From positions 1 through 54,806 of the forward strand of contig CALCEX010000063.1 in NCBI GenBank assembly GCA_937900325.1: 54,806 bases of DNA, given 5' to 3'. The notes below the pieces were generated by a model, which was given only the letters and a program-made list of their open reading frames with translations, had not been told where the DNA came from and ran no database searches. The number at the start of each line of letters is the position of its first letter. The stretch's first letter is position 1. Positions 46,498 to 54,768 of the stretch are shown piece by piece. The translations under genes and the position numbers were made by a program. This DNA is from an uncultured Clostridia bacterium (GTDB lineage Bacteria; Bacillota; Clostridia; Christensenellales; CAG-138).

Positions 46498-46526
46498 AGT
46501 ATACCCAATCACAAGTTTGTTATTGG
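46498..46526 (-). promoter_or_regulatory. XRE promoter and 22-bp dyad operator
   Basis: TATACT (46503-46498, minus strand) is the likely -10. Directly upstream, 46505-46526 is an imperfect palindrome CCAAT-n-ACAA-nn-TTGT-n-ATTGG (9 of 11 positions paired) covering the -10/-35 spacer, as expected for autorepression. Confidence 0.6.
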
Positions 46527-46546
46527 TGAGATTTTCTTATTATCAG

Positions 46547-46575
46547 TTGACTTTCTGCCGTTTTTTATATATTCT
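46547..46575 (+). promoter_or_regulatory. Promoter of the 101-aa gene
   Basis: TTGACT and TATTCT are 17 bp apart, 20 bp downstream of the dyad operator, so the XRE protein could control both directions. Confidence 0.7.
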
Positions 46576-46592
46576 TTAATCGAGGTGATGAT

Positions 46593-46898
46593 ATGCTCCG
46601 TAAAATATACCGGGTGAAAAGCGTGCGCACCATTCCCGCTCATCTTTACAGCAGGCGCGATTTTGAGCGCAGAAAGCGCGTAATGCGCTATGTCAAAGAG
46701 GAATACGATTATATCACGTCTGCCCGAAGGGATAATATTTTGTTTGATATGGCCATGTATAAGCTTGACCGGATGATAGCGGAAATGGAGTCAAAGCACC
46801 CGGATGATCCGCGCAGGATACTAGATGCGCCGCATATAAGGGAGCAGATAAGCATCATGTGCAGGTATGATCCCCAATACCGCAAAAAAAATAAATAA
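46593..46898 (+). CDS. Hypothetical basic protein, 101 aa
   Basis: GAGGTGATGAT precedes the ATG. The protein is very basic and mostly helical: MLRKIYRVKSVRTIP, then a Tyr/Arg-rich stretch (RDFERRKRVMRYVKEEYDYI), a central MAMYKLDRMIAEME helix and a C-terminal KHPDDPRRILD...YRKKNK. No known family is recognised. It is the only rightward gene at the prophage edge and shares an operator region with the XRE gene, which suggests a phage or accessory role such as an early or regulatory protein. Confidence 0.7.
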   Translation: MLRKIYRVKSVRTIPAHLYSRRDFERRKRVMRYVKEEYDYITSARRDNILFDMAMYKLDRMIAEMESKHPDDPRRILDAPHIREQISIMCRYDPQYRKKNK

Positions 46899-46904
46899 AT
46901 AAAT

Positions 46905-46934
46905 AAAAGGGGGCTTAGCCCCCCATTTTTATTT
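46905..46934. terminator. Bidirectional terminator at the prophage left end
   Basis: GGGGGC-TTA-GCCCCC is flanked by A-runs and T-runs, between the 101-aa gene and holin. An (AAAT)n tract lies at 46887-46904. Confidence 0.85.
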
Positions 46935-47342
46935 GCCCTCGGCCGCGTCGTTCTTCCCGTTCTTCAGCTTAACGAGGGCGCCCTTGAGCGCTTCCGGCAT
47001 GGGCAGGCCGATACGGCCCGCGTTTTCCAGTATGGAAAGCCCCTCGTTTGCGATGTAGAACATACATACGGCGCTCCTTACCGCGCCGTTGGTGGCGGGA
47101 ACCAGCTTGTCAAGCATAGTGGAAAGCGCCACCAGCACGAATATGAAAACCTTCTTCAGCAGCCCTTTAAATCCTATAACGCTGCTGAGCGTCTTTGATA
47201 CCGCGGCATAAGCTACGCCCGTAATATAATCCAGGGCCACCACCGCGATGAGCGCCGTTATTATGGCGTCCCAGGGGCCGAAAATGTAGCTGAGCACGCC
47301 GCTCACCCCCGCAAGCACCCCCGTTATCAGGTTATTGTTCAT
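46929..47342 (-). CDS. Phage holin (TcdE/holin_4 family)
   Basis: Holins form lesions that release endolysin at the end of phage infection. The 137-aa protein has an N-terminal helix (NNLITGVLAGVSGVLSYIFG), the family motif ALIAVVALDYITGVAYA, two more hydrophobic helices and a charged C-terminus (KLKNGKNDAAEGK). The ATG at 47342 has AAAGGAG upstream and lies inside the end of the endolysin gene, an 11-bp overlap typical of lysis cassettes. Confidence 0.9.
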   Translation of the reverse strand: MNNNLITGVLAGVSGVLSYIFGPWDAIITALIAVVALDYITGVAYAAVSKTLSSVIGFKGLLKKVFIFVLVALSTMLDKLVPATNGAVRSAVCMFYIANEGLSILENAGRIGLPMPEALKGALVKLKNGKNDAAEGK

Positions 47343-47913
47343 TCCTTTCTCCTTTCTGAATTTCCAGTATAAGCTGCCGGCAGGGGCAGTCCTCCCCCTT
47401 GCAGCGTTCGCATACCTCCGCCGTTTCACCGCCGCCGAGCGCGGGCAGCCTGCCGTATCTGTTCCAGTAGCCCGCGCCGTTTGAATCCAGGCAATTGAGC
47501 ACCACCCCGTCGTCCCGGCCCATCGCCTCTATTACGAGGCCGCAGCCTATATATGCGCCGACGTGGTGTATCCGCTTGCCGTCATGCCGGAAAAGCAGGT
47601 CTCCCGGCGCGAGCCGGCTCCTGTCGTTAAGCTTTTCGCAGGCGGAGTACAGCCCCCTTGAGGACATATCCTTCTTTATGAGCTTATTGTCCAGCAGAAA
47701 CCTCACTATCAGCCCGCTGCAATCAAAGGCGGCTATGGGGCTTCTGCCCTCCGCCTTCCGCTTTTCCCATAGGGCTATGGCACGCCGGGCGTTTTTCTCG
47801 CTGGTTTCCCGCCGGCGTATCCATTTCCCGGTTATATCCGTTTCGCCCTGCGCGCCCCATACGTATATGTCCCCCACATGGCCTTTAAGGTATTTTATGA
47901 AAAGCTCTGTCAT
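47332..47913 (-). CDS. NlpC/P60 endolysin
   Basis: This cysteine peptidase or amidase would cut peptidoglycan cross-links at lysis. The 193-aa protein has the catalytic Cys in AAFDCSGLIV, the catalytic His in IHHVGAYIG and a following polar residue region. LAPGDLLF is typical of NlpC/P60. A C-terminal Cys-rich stretch CERCKGEDCPC (about 165-180) may bind a metal. There is no signal peptide, so export depends on the adjacent holin. Confidence 0.92.
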   Translation of the reverse strand: MTELFIKYLKGHVGDIYVWGAQGETDITGKWIRRRETSEKNARRAIALWEKRKAEGRSPIAAFDCSGLIVRFLLDNKLIKKDMSSRGLYSACEKLNDRSRLAPGDLLFRHDGKRIHHVGAYIGCGLVIEAMGRDDGVVLNCLDSNGAGYWNRYGRLPALGGGETAEVCERCKGEDCPCRQLILEIQKGERNEQ

Positions 47914-47926
47914 GATACTCTCTCCT

Positions 47927-48166
47927 TTATTGATTGATGGAGGCTATGGCAGCGGCTATGGCGGAATCCACATAGGCCTTTATGACCCTGTTCTGCACCG
48001 TATTCGTAGAGGTATCCGACATCTCGCCGTCTATGGAGCCGGTATCCGGCGTGATGACGAGGTCGTCCGCGCCTATCAGGCCGCCGCTCCTTGCCGCTTC
48101 ATACTCTTCCGCGGTCTTGAATACGTGTACCTTCATGAGGCTGAGTTTCCTTTCCGTGGCCGTCAT
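47927..48166 (-). CDS. Small phage tail/baseplate-associated protein, 79 aa
   Basis: The 79-aa protein has an N-terminal VHVFKTAEEYEAARSGGLI segment, DDLVITPDTG, and the phrase SDTSTNTVQNRVIKAYVDSA, which recurs in phage tail-fibre and collar proteins before a coiled or trimeric region. Its start overlaps the stop of the next gene upstream by 4 bp. A second in-frame ATG lies at codon 11. Confidence 0.75.
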   Translation of the reverse strand: MTATERKLSLMKVHVFKTAEEYEAARSGGLIGADDLVITPDTGSIDGEMSDTSTNTVQNRVIKAYVDSAIAAAIASINQ

Positions 48167-48498
48167 TGCTTTTTCACCCCCAATATATAGTATTCAATAT
48201 CGGCGCAGTTTGCGGTACTGGCGTTATGCACCGTCAGCAGAAGCTTCGCGCTGTATTCGCCCAGCAGCCTGCATGATACCGGCACGCTCCCTCCGGTGAC
48301 CGCAGAAAAGCTGTCCGTGGGCTTCTTCCGGTAATACGCTATGATTTCGCTGGAGGAGCCTACCGTAGTCTTTATGATGAGCGCAAGCGGGTCTATCGTC
48401 TTGTTCACGGTCAGCACCTTCGAGGCGTCTATCGCGTCAAAGCTGCCGGAGGCTATCCCCATATTGTAATTCACGCCGCATGCGAGATTAAAAAGCAT
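48163..48498 (-). CDS. Phage hypothetical protein, 111 aa
   Basis: The predicted beta-rich protein (MLFNLACGVNYNMGIASG..., later EYSAKLLLTVHNAS) has no recognisable domain. It is translationally coupled (ATGA overlap) with the downstream 79-aa gene and lies 6 bp after a fibre-like gene, so a virion role is likely. No membrane segment or signal is seen. Confidence 0.7.
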   Translation of the reverse strand: MLFNLACGVNYNMGIASGSFDAIDASKVLTVNKTIDPLALIIKTTVGSSSEIIAYYRKKPTDSFSAVTGGSVPVSCRLLGEYSAKLLLTVHNASTANCADIEYYILGVKKQ

Positions 48499-48504
48499 AC
48501 TCTC

Positions 48505-48921
48505 CTACCCCCATATCAGCACGTTTACCTGAATATCGGCGGCCGGCTTTTTATCGGCTGAGAACGTAAGCGAATTGTAGCCCTGTATGGCGCAGTGTAC
48601 GTTAGCTCCCACATATTCGTCCCAATCCTTTGGCACGGGGCCTACTATGGCAAACTTTCCGCTTCTCATTCCGCTCACTTTTATGGCCTGCGTGCAGCCG
48701 TATGTACCTACGACCCAACCGTCCAGCGGCAGGTCGGCTACCATGCTCACAGGCTTTTGCGCGTACTCCGCATGGGTATGGGCCTCCGCCGCCGCCCCTA
48801 TATCCGCAGGCGTCAGTTCATCGCTGCCGCCCTTTGCGTGGGTGGAGGCGTGGCCGTTCGCAAGGCTCGTGCCGCCCACGCCGTTGGCCAGCACAAGCTC
48901 ATTTCCAAGGTATACCGCCAT
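48505..48921 (-). CDS. Phage tail fibre-like protein, 138 aa
   Basis: The protein carries LANGHASTHAKGGSDELTPADIGAA in its first 50 residues; the HASTHxxGGSDxL text is a hallmark of phage fibre and appendage proteins. A C-terminal beta-rich half (VSMVADLPLDGWVVGTYG...) may be a carbohydrate-binding or knob domain. The ATG at 48921 has GGGAGGG upstream and is preferred to a TTG two codons earlier. The specificity of binding is unknown. Confidence 0.8.
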   Translation of the reverse strand: MAVYLGNELVLANGVGGTSLANGHASTHAKGGSDELTPADIGAAAEAHTHAEYAQKPVSMVADLPLDGWVVGTYGCTQAIKVSGMRSGKFAIVGPVPKDWDEYVGANVHCAIQGYNSLTFSADKKPAADIQVNVLIWG

Positions 48922-48942
48922 AGGCAATCCCTCCCTTTAAGC

Positions 48943-49506
48943 TTAAGAATATCTGAGTATTTTCCATGTGGTGACGTTTCCCTCCATAGCCGCCCTGCAT
49001 TCCGCCGCGGCGGAGCCTGCCGCCTCCGCCGCTGCGGCAGTCTGAGCATTCAGCGTCTCCACCCTTTCCATAAGGGAAGTAAGCTGTGGATACTGCGGCG
49101 CGGAGGCCAGCGTTTCGCCGGAAAAAATAGCCTTGCGGCAGGCAAAGTTGAACTTTGCCGTGGTAACGAGGGTGGAGAGGTCGGAATCGGAATATATCTG
49201 AAGCTCGCACTCCACCGTTCCGGGGGCCACGGAGCCTGCGAAAAGCTCTATATCCACCTCGTTGTTCAGCGCGCCGCAAAGTGTTATGCCGCCGCCGGCA
49301 CTGCTGCTGTCCTGGCAGGCGGTGCCGTCGCTCTTTGAGAATACCGCTATGACCCGGCACCCGGTGAGGTCTACCGGGTAGCCCCCGTCGGTGAGCAGTA
49401 TCGCAAGCACATTGCCGTTGTCCCCGTCCACCACGGTAAATTCCCGGTTTGCCCCCGCGTCGGCTATGTCCAGCGCAATATTAAAGATCTTTTTTACCGC
49501 AGCCAT
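48943..49506 (-). CDS. BppU-like baseplate upper protein
   Basis: The 187-aa protein resembles the N-terminal domain of BppU baseplate proteins: an initial beta domain with AILLTDGGYPVDLTGCRVIA and a conserved VECELQIYSDSD segment, followed by an Ala/Glu-rich coiled helix (about 140-175: RVETLNAQTAAAAEAAGSAA). It would connect the virion base to the receptor-binding proteins encoded downstream. Confidence 0.78.
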   Translation of the reverse strand: MAAVKKIFNIALDIADAGANREFTVVDGDNGNVLAILLTDGGYPVDLTGCRVIAVFSKSDGTACQDSSSAGGGITLCGALNNEVDIELFAGSVAPGTVECELQIYSDSDLSTLVTTAKFNFACRKAIFSGETLASAPQYPQLTSLMERVETLNAQTAAAAEAAGSAAAECRAAMEGNVTTWKILRYS

Positions 49507-49515
49507 AGCCCGCCC

Positions 49516-50412
49516 CTAACCGCCGTATTTCTTTTTAAGGCTGTCGTAAAGGGTATTGCCAAGGGCGGAGTATATCTCATCGCGCCTGCTGCTCCAGTAG
49601 CTGCTTTCGCTGCTGAATAGCTGCCTGCGCTGCGCGGCGGTGAGGTTGCGCACATATTCGGTGTAGTCCTCCCTTGAAAGGCTGCTCTTTTTCGAGCCGG
49701 AACCACCCCTTGACGACTTTCCGGAGCCGCCCTTTGCCGCGGCTGCAATGGCGGCGTTCTGCCGGCTGAGGTACTGATCGTACCAGTCGGACGCCATGCT
49801 GAGCGCGGTTTTCTGCGCCGCCGCCCGGGCCTCTGCATTGTATTGCTGTGCGTTCAGGCTCATCTGCTCGTACTTGTACAGCGTATCGTATATCTTCTCT
49901 GCCAGCGTCGCGCCGTATTGCGCCTCCATATCGCTTATGTCGTCCTGAGCCTCCTCGGATTGCCGGGCCTTTACCGATGTTACATAGCTGCTCTGGCCCA
50001 TGCCGCGGGAAACGGCATCCGCATCTATCTCGGCCATCTCGCGCCGGGCGGCCCTGCTGCGCTGCTCTATGGCGGCGTCAACGCCGGGGCGGAGCACGCT
50101 GCTCCATAAGTCCTTCACCTCGCCGGCGCTGGGGGTCTTTACCGTCACGGTAGGTACGGAAAGGCTGTTCCTTATGGCGTTGTAGTAACCGTCAAATGTT
50201 TCGTTCCGGCCGGAATCCCCCCAGTCAAAGCCGCCTTCGCTCCGTGTCTGCTTCCGCGCGCTGCTCTCAAGGCTCGCCCTGTATGCCGCATCGGTATCAG
50301 GCCCCCATATGCCGTCCGCCTTTACGCCGAGCTGCCGCTGGTATTCCTTTACCTTTGATGCGGAATTCACTCCCTCCGGCGGGGTGTAGCCGTTCATATA
50401 ATATCTTGCCAT
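49516..50412 (-). CDS. Phage structural protein with peptidoglycan-binding-like N-terminus
   Basis: In the 298-aa protein, residues about 8-45 (VNSASKVKEYQRQLGVKADGIWG, split at residue 20) resemble a PG_binding_1 repeat. A long helical, Ala/Glu/Arg-rich middle (100-225) follows, then a Gly/Ser/Lys linker (KGGSGKSSRGGSGSKKSS) and a short helical end. The length of helix suggests an elongated virion or ejection component. The exact role is not known. GGAGG precedes the ATG. Confidence 0.72.
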   Translation of the reverse strand: MARYYMNGYTPPEGVNSASKVKEYQRQLGVKADGIWGPDTDAAYRASLESSARKQTRSEGGFDWGDSGRNETFDGYYNAIRNSLSVPTVTVKTPSAGEVKDLWSSVLRPGVDAAIEQRSRAARREMAEIDADAVSRGMGQSSYVTSVKARQSEEAQDDISDMEAQYGATLAEKIYDTLYKYEQMSLNAQQYNAEARAAAQKTALSMASDWYDQYLSRQNAAIAAAAKGGSGKSSRGGSGSKKSSLSREDYTEYVRNLTAAQRRQLFSSESSYWSSRRDEIYSALGNTLYDSLKKKYGG

Positions 50413-50442
50413 GGTGTTTTCCTCCTTTTTGTCCTGCCTTGC

Positions 50443-50610
50443 CTATTCGAGTGCGGAAAGCCGCGCTTCCAGCTCCTCTATCTTCTGGGCAATGGCCGTA
50501 AAGTTCTGATTAAGGTTGTTCTCGTTTGCCTTTACCGTCTCGCTGTAAAGCTCCGCGTCCTTTATATCCGGCAGCGTCACATAGTAAAGCGCCCGCATAT
50601 CAAGAGCCAT
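50443..50610 (-). CDS. Small phage coiled-coil protein, 55 aa
   Basis: The ATG directly follows the stop of the 474-aa gene, with GGAGGAGGG upstream. The product starts MALDMRALYYVTLPDIKDAE and continues as a predicted heptad helix (LNQNFTAIAQKIEELEARL). It is probably a small structural or chaperone-like virion factor. The function is unknown. Confidence 0.75.
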   Translation of the reverse strand: MALDMRALYYVTLPDIKDAELYSETVKANENNLNQNFTAIAQKIEELEARLSALE

Positions 50611-52035
50611 TTATTCCACCCTCCTCCAGGTCTCAAATGAAAGCTCCATGCCGCCGCGCAGTGTGAAGCGTCCCCCCGCCTCGTTGGCGATCCTGAGCGA
50701 GAATGTCCTGCCCTCGTTTTTAAGCGGCACCTCTACTACTTCGCTCTCCTCCGTGGGCAGCAGCACCCTTGTGGCGATCCTTGCGCTGCCCACGCTCACC
50801 TCCGCATTCATGGCGGTTGCGGCGTCCTGGGCATGGCCCCTGAAGCAGAGGGACCGCATGGCCTTTACGCCGCTCTTGTCGAAAAGATCCGTCGCGGGCG
50901 TGCGCCACCAGGCCTCGATATTCCTGCCGTCATAGCTTTTTCCCTCGTCAAAAAGGCACACATAGCGGCCGGAATTGACTATGTACAGCCTGCCGTCCCA
51001 TGAGGCTATGTCGCCTACGTCAAATCCGCGGCGCAGCATATAGGTATGCCGCACAATGTCGTATTCGATAAGGCCGCCGCCCTTTTCATCGTCAAACGAG
51101 TAATAAAGCTTGCTGCGGGCAGCCGCCCCCTTGGAGAGGGATACGTCGGCGCCCGAAAGCAGCTTCTGTATCCGCCGGGCGTCGCTCATGAGCGCAGCGG
51201 ATACGCCGTTGAATCTGCAAAGGCCGCCCTTTGTCATAAAGTACAGCATATCCCCGCTCATTACGAGGGAGGTATACGCCGCCGTCTCCACGTCGGAATC
51301 TATGGGTTCTACCGTAAAGTTCGATGGCTTATCGCCTATCAGGCGGTAAAGGCTGCGCTTTTTGAATATGAGAAGCTGGTTGGAAAGCGCCGCAAGCCCT
51401 ACTATTGGGTCGCCGGCGCTTGCGCCTATCTCGGTATGCCCTCCGGATACGTTTACAGAGCTCGTTTCCTCGCCCCAATCCTCAATGGTGCGGCTTCCGC
51501 CCGGCAGCTTGGACCAGTAAAGCCTGTTCGGGCAGCTGCTGTCCCCGGCCGCGAAGAGCCTGTTCCTGTAAGACGCAAGGTAGCTTACCGGCTTATCCGA
51601 AAGCCCTTCGCTGCTGCCGAAAAGCTTTGATTGGGCGCCGTTGTACTTGACTATCTGCTGCTCGCCGCTGGCGATGAGAAGATAGTCCGTGGTATCTATT
51701 CGCGCCTCGGTAAAGTCCACCCTTCCGCCGGTAAGGCCCCCGTTGAAGGTGTATATGAGCACCCACGCGCCTTCCCGGTAGGCGTACACACTGCTGCCCG
51801 CTACCACTATCACCTGATCTCCGCTTCCCGAATGAAACAGGAACATACGGCGTATGGTCTCGCTGCCCGGAACGGCCGATGCTATGTATCTGGTGTACCC
51901 CTTTGCCACCGTAAGCTCGCCGTCCGCCGTGTCCATGTTGCAGGCGTCGGGACTGTATGAAGCCGCCATCCCGTTTTCTCCCATGGACTGATCCAGCCCC
52001 AGGAACTCGTCTATCCTGTATATCTTGCGCGCCAC
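50611..52035 (-). CDS. Phage stabilisation/tail-tube-like protein
   Basis: The 474-aa protein is beta-rich with recurring propeller-like strands, such as NRLFAAGDSSCPNRLYWSKL, LYFMTKGGLCRFNG and ASWDGRLYIVNSGR. These resemble the stabilisation and tail-tubular proteins of podovirus-like phages that sit below the portal. A GTG start at 52035 is preceded by AGGTGG. It lies 6 bp after the 180-aa gene. Assignment rests on context and repeated strand patterns. Confidence 0.72.
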   Translation of the reverse strand: MARKIYRIDEFLGLDQSMGENGMAASYSPDACNMDTADGELTVAKGYTRYIASAVPGSETIRRMFLFHSGSGDQVIVVAGSSVYAYREGAWVLIYTFNGGLTGGRVDFTEARIDTTDYLLIASGEQQIVKYNGAQSKLFGSSEGLSDKPVSYLASYRNRLFAAGDSSCPNRLYWSKLPGGSRTIEDWGEETSSVNVSGGHTEIGASAGDPIVGLAALSNQLLIFKKRSLYRLIGDKPSNFTVEPIDSDVETAAYTSLVMSGDMLYFMTKGGLCRFNGVSAALMSDARRIQKLLSGADVSLSKGAAARSKLYYSFDDEKGGGLIEYDIVRHTYMLRRGFDVGDIASWDGRLYIVNSGRYVCLFDEGKSYDGRNIEAWWRTPATDLFDKSGVKAMRSLCFRGHAQDAATAMNAEVSVGSARIATRVLLPTEESEVVEVPLKNEGRTFSLRIANEAGGRFTLRGGMELSFETWRRVE

Positions 52036-52041
52036 CCGCCA

Positions 52042-52584
52042 TCACCACCTGTTCACTATGCGCTGGCTCGCCCCGCCGCCCAGATGAGGCCGTATGGCGG
52101 CTTTGCCGGCCTCGTACATCTGGAAGTAGATGTTGCCGCCCCGCTGCTGGGAAACATCCCCCGCAGCCCTCTCCCGGCCCACGACGTAGCTTACCAGCAG
52201 CCCGTGCATATATGCGGGTATATCCGGCTCATCCGTGCTCGCGAACATCTCCCTCGGCACCGAGCGGTACGTCACCTCGATTTTGCCGGGACCGCCCGAA
52301 GTTACTATCACCTCGGAAGCGTCGCCGTCGTAAAATTCCTCCTCCCGGCCGCCGCGCTTTACGCTCAGCACCTTGCGGCAGCCACGCGACAGCATTGCGG
52401 TGGTAAACGTGCCGTCCCTCGTGTCGATAGTTTCCGTGCGCCGGGGCTTATATGCGGCGCAGATGTCAGTCACGCCGTCGTTCGCAAAGCGGGTAAATTT
52501 ATCCCTCCATGCGTCCAGGCTCTGCGCGTCGCGGCCGCGGTCAAGCTGGGCAAGGGCGGATACGATGATATCGTTCAGCGTCAT
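52042..52584 (-). CDS. Phage head-tail adaptor-like protein
   Basis: The 180-aa protein begins MTLNDIIVSALAQLDRGRD, has a helical first part (FANDGVTDICAAY), a beta central part (DTRDGTFTTAMLSRGCRKVL, then KIEVTYRSVP) and helices ending in GNIYFQMYEAGKAAI. This pattern resembles head completion or connector proteins. The frame is open 103 codons further upstream, but that part is the shadow of the next gene. The ATG at 52584 overlaps the preceding stop by 4 bp. Confidence 0.72.
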   Translation of the reverse strand: MTLNDIIVSALAQLDRGRDAQSLDAWRDKFTRFANDGVTDICAAYKPRRTETIDTRDGTFTTAMLSRGCRKVLSVKRGGREEEFYDGDASEVIVTSGGPGKIEVTYRSVPREMFASTDEPDIPAYMHGLLVSYVVGRERAAGDVSQQRGGNIYFQMYEAGKAAIRPHLGGGASQRIVNRW

Positions 52585-52853
52585 GCCTGGGCCACCCTTC
52601 TGCCAACGCCCCGGTAGGGCTTTACCTCCCGTTCCCCCATAACCGCTACCTGCTCGCTTCTTTGTATAAGCTCCGCGATGGACCCGGGCAGCTCCGTCTC
52701 CTCTCCCCGGCGCACCCTGAAGAACCAGCCGTTTATGCCTCCCTCCCAGTAGCCGCTGCCCTCTATGCGCATACGCACACGGGGCTGCTTTCTCAGCCTT
52801 TCGCCAATGTCGCCCTGTATGGCGTCTATTTCCTTGTCGGTTATGTAATCCAT
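52581..52853 (-). CDS. Phage hypothetical protein, 90 aa
   Basis: GGAGG lies 7 bases before the ATG. The small mixed protein starts MDYITDKEIDAIQGDIGERL, has a beta core (RVRMRIEGSGYWEGGINGWF) and a helical/basic end (REVKPYRGVGRRVAQA). It is the first gene after the capsid terminator and is coupled to the adaptor-like gene. Its place suggests a head-completion role, but no family is recognised. Confidence 0.7.
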   Translation of the reverse strand: MDYITDKEIDAIQGDIGERLRKQPRVRMRIEGSGYWEGGINGWFFRVRRGEETELPGSIAELIQRSEQVAVMGEREVKPYRGVGRRVAQA

Positions 52854-52892
52854 TGTCTTTCCTCCTTGACTTTCTAAGCTTTTCTCCGCTCA

Positions 52893-52922
52893 AATAAAAA
52901 GGGCCGGGGTTTTCCCCGGCCC
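52893..52922 (-). terminator. Terminator after the major capsid gene
   Basis: GGGCCGGGG-AAAA-CCCCGGCCC is followed by TTTTTATTT on the minus strand. It would let capsid mRNA exceed downstream genes. Confidence 0.92.
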
Positions 52923-52974
52923 CTCTTGAAAGGGATTATGAAACAGTACCTTAGTACTTATTTCCTGCTGTTAT

Positions 52975-54171
52975 TTATGCGCTTACGCCGTGCTCGATGC
53001 GGAGCATCCACAGCTCGTTGAGTATCTTTGCAGCATACGCCGCTACCTTTGCGCCCACGGTCGCCCTCTGATTCAGAGGATCGGAGGTTCCCGCGCTGCC
53101 GTGGGGCTTTATTATGATCTGGAGGGCGCCGCTGCCGCCAACGTCCACTATGCCGTATGCGTCCTTGCCGAAAATAAGCGTGGAATGAACGTCCGCGCCC
53201 GCCTTGGTGGCGTCCTCGATGCTGCCCGCGTCCTCGCTGTAAACTATGGCCTCGGCGGCAAGGGTAGCGTTGTCGGAAAGTGTGACGGTATTGGTAGCCA
53301 CGTCAAAGGAGGCTATGGTATACTCGCCGGTGCCTATCCTTATCTTGTTTCCTGCGGTGGAAAGATACGCCGCCTCCGCATCGCGGGGGCTGTTCTTGAG
53401 CACGAAGGTCTTTGATGAGCTGGTGGCTGCCTTCACCTTGTTCAGCACGCTCTGGGAGAATACCTTCGCCTCGGTGGATTCCACGAATACCACGCCGAAC
53501 AGGCGGCCTATCTCGCCGGAATATATCTGCTCCGCGCAGGAGTACTTTGACACATCCTGCCAGAGGGAATCGCTCTGAAGGTCATAGGTGGCCTCGGGGG
53601 AGCAGATACAGATAAAATGAGGCTTTCTCCCCTCGTCGCCAAAGGGACGCGCCTTGGCCTTTTTGAGGGTGCGCACCGCCTTGCGTATTTCGGCTACGGT
53701 CAGCTTATCGGCGGCGGTTATCTCGCCGCGGCCGGACTTGCCGTTTGCGTACTGCACGTTAGTGCCCGCGTTCATGGCGTCGCGGGTGACCCACTCTACC
53801 ACGGTTCCAAGCTGCTCTCCCAGCAGCTCCGCGCTCTCGGAGATCACCTGGTCATAGCCGGTCATGTCCAGAAGATCGGATACCTCCACATATGCGCCGT
53901 ATTGGGCCACCTCCACCTCCACGTTGCTCTGGGAAAGAGCCTGGCTGGCAGGAGTAACTCCTTCCTGAAGCGCCTCCATGGCGTCGTTTGCGTCAAACAG
54001 GTTCCACTTGCGGAATTCCACCCGCTTGCCGTTGTTCCTGGGGATGGGGCGCTTCTGGCCATACCTGGCGTGTACAAAGCGGGTCTTGGCGCTTTCCAGC
54101 AGCTGGCGGTCGTAAAAGGTCTTGTTGAGTTTGGTGGTCCCTGCGGTGTTTGCGGTAGTGTTGATGCTCAT
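52975..54171 (-). CDS. Major capsid protein, N4-gp56 family
   Basis: The 398-aa protein has features of the N4-gp56-type capsid family: start TTKLNKTFYDRQLLESAKTR, the KRPIPRNNGKRVEFRKWN segment, the conserved ALQEGVTPASQALS and QYGAYVEVSDLLDMTGYD, EEW-type WVTRDAMNAG, and a late VDVGGSGALQIIIKPHG loop. The C-terminus ends with NELWMLRIEHGVSA. GGAAGGAG precedes the ATG. A strong terminator follows. Family assignment is by recognised motif text. Confidence 0.92.
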   Translation of the reverse strand: MSINTTANTAGTTKLNKTFYDRQLLESAKTRFVHARYGQKRPIPRNNGKRVEFRKWNLFDANDAMEALQEGVTPASQALSQSNVEVEVAQYGAYVEVSDLLDMTGYDQVISESAELLGEQLGTVVEWVTRDAMNAGTNVQYANGKSGRGEITAADKLTVAEIRKAVRTLKKAKARPFGDEGRKPHFICICSPEATYDLQSDSLWQDVSKYSCAEQIYSGEIGRLFGVVFVESTEAKVFSQSVLNKVKAATSSSKTFVLKNSPRDAEAAYLSTAGNKIRIGTGEYTIASFDVATNTVTLSDNATLAAEAIVYSEDAGSIEDATKAGADVHSTLIFGKDAYGIVDVGGSGALQIIIKPHGSAGTSDPLNQRATVGAKVAAYAAKILNELWMLRIEHGVSA

Positions 54172-54198
54172 TATTTTTCTCCTTCCTTTTCTATGTCA

Positions 54199-54768
54199 TT
54201 ACAGCGAAACGCGCCTGCCCTCGCTGGCGGCGCGCATCAGCCTTTCCTTTATGAGGTTAAACTCCTTTGTGGGCATATTGGCGTAGTCCGTATCTGCGGC
54301 GGCCGGGGTATTGCCCTTTATGGGCGAGGGCAGCGCCCTGCGTGCCGCCAGCTTTTCCATCACGTCCATTGCGCCCTTTTCGCGCTCCGCCCTGGCGGCG
54401 GAATCCGCGTTGCACTCGGCGGCATAAAGCCTTAGCGCCGCCTTTACAGGCATCTCCAGCAGCATCCTTACGAACCTTTCGTCCGCAAGATAGCTGTCGA
54501 TGTCGCCCTCCACGCCCCCCTCCTCGCGGAGGCGCATAAGGTCGTTTGCAGCCCTGGCGCTGATAGCGGCTATGCCCCTGGGCATTCCGCCTCCATCCAG
54601 CAGCATGCTGAAGGCGGCCCCTTCGTCGAGGCCGGTATCGTCGCACACGCTTTTGATGAGCATGGAGCCTATTATGTAGGCCGGGTCGTTTTCCGCGATG
54701 TCCCGGGCCATATCCAATATCTCCTCCTGGGTGAGTACGCCGTGCTCCTTTTCCTTTCTGAATATCAT
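54199..54768 (-). CDS. Phage protein upstream of capsid, possibly scaffold
   Basis: The 189-aa helical protein begins IFRKEKEHGVLTQEEILDMA, has a middle of short helices rich in Ala/Arg/Glu and ends KEFNLIKERLMRAASEGRR. Position directly before the major capsid gene and helical, charged composition suit a scaffold or assembly protein, but there is no clear motif. AGGAGG precedes the ATG. The last 38 bases of the window show no further gene start. Confidence 0.65.
   Translation of the reverse strand: MIFRKEKEHGVLTQEEILDMARDIAENDPAYIIGSMLIKSVCDDTGLDEGAAFSMLLDGGGMPRGIAAISARAANDLMRLREEGGVEGDIDSYLADERFVRMLLEMPVKAALRLYAAECNADSAARAEREKGAMDVMEKLAARRALPSPIKGNTPAAADTDYANMPTKEFNLIKERLMRAASEGRRVSL

Noticed and set aside
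46880..46910. AAAT tandem tract as a functional microsatellite or attachment site
   Set aside because: Only four to five short units next to a terminator A-run; no second copy at another phage boundary is visible in the window.
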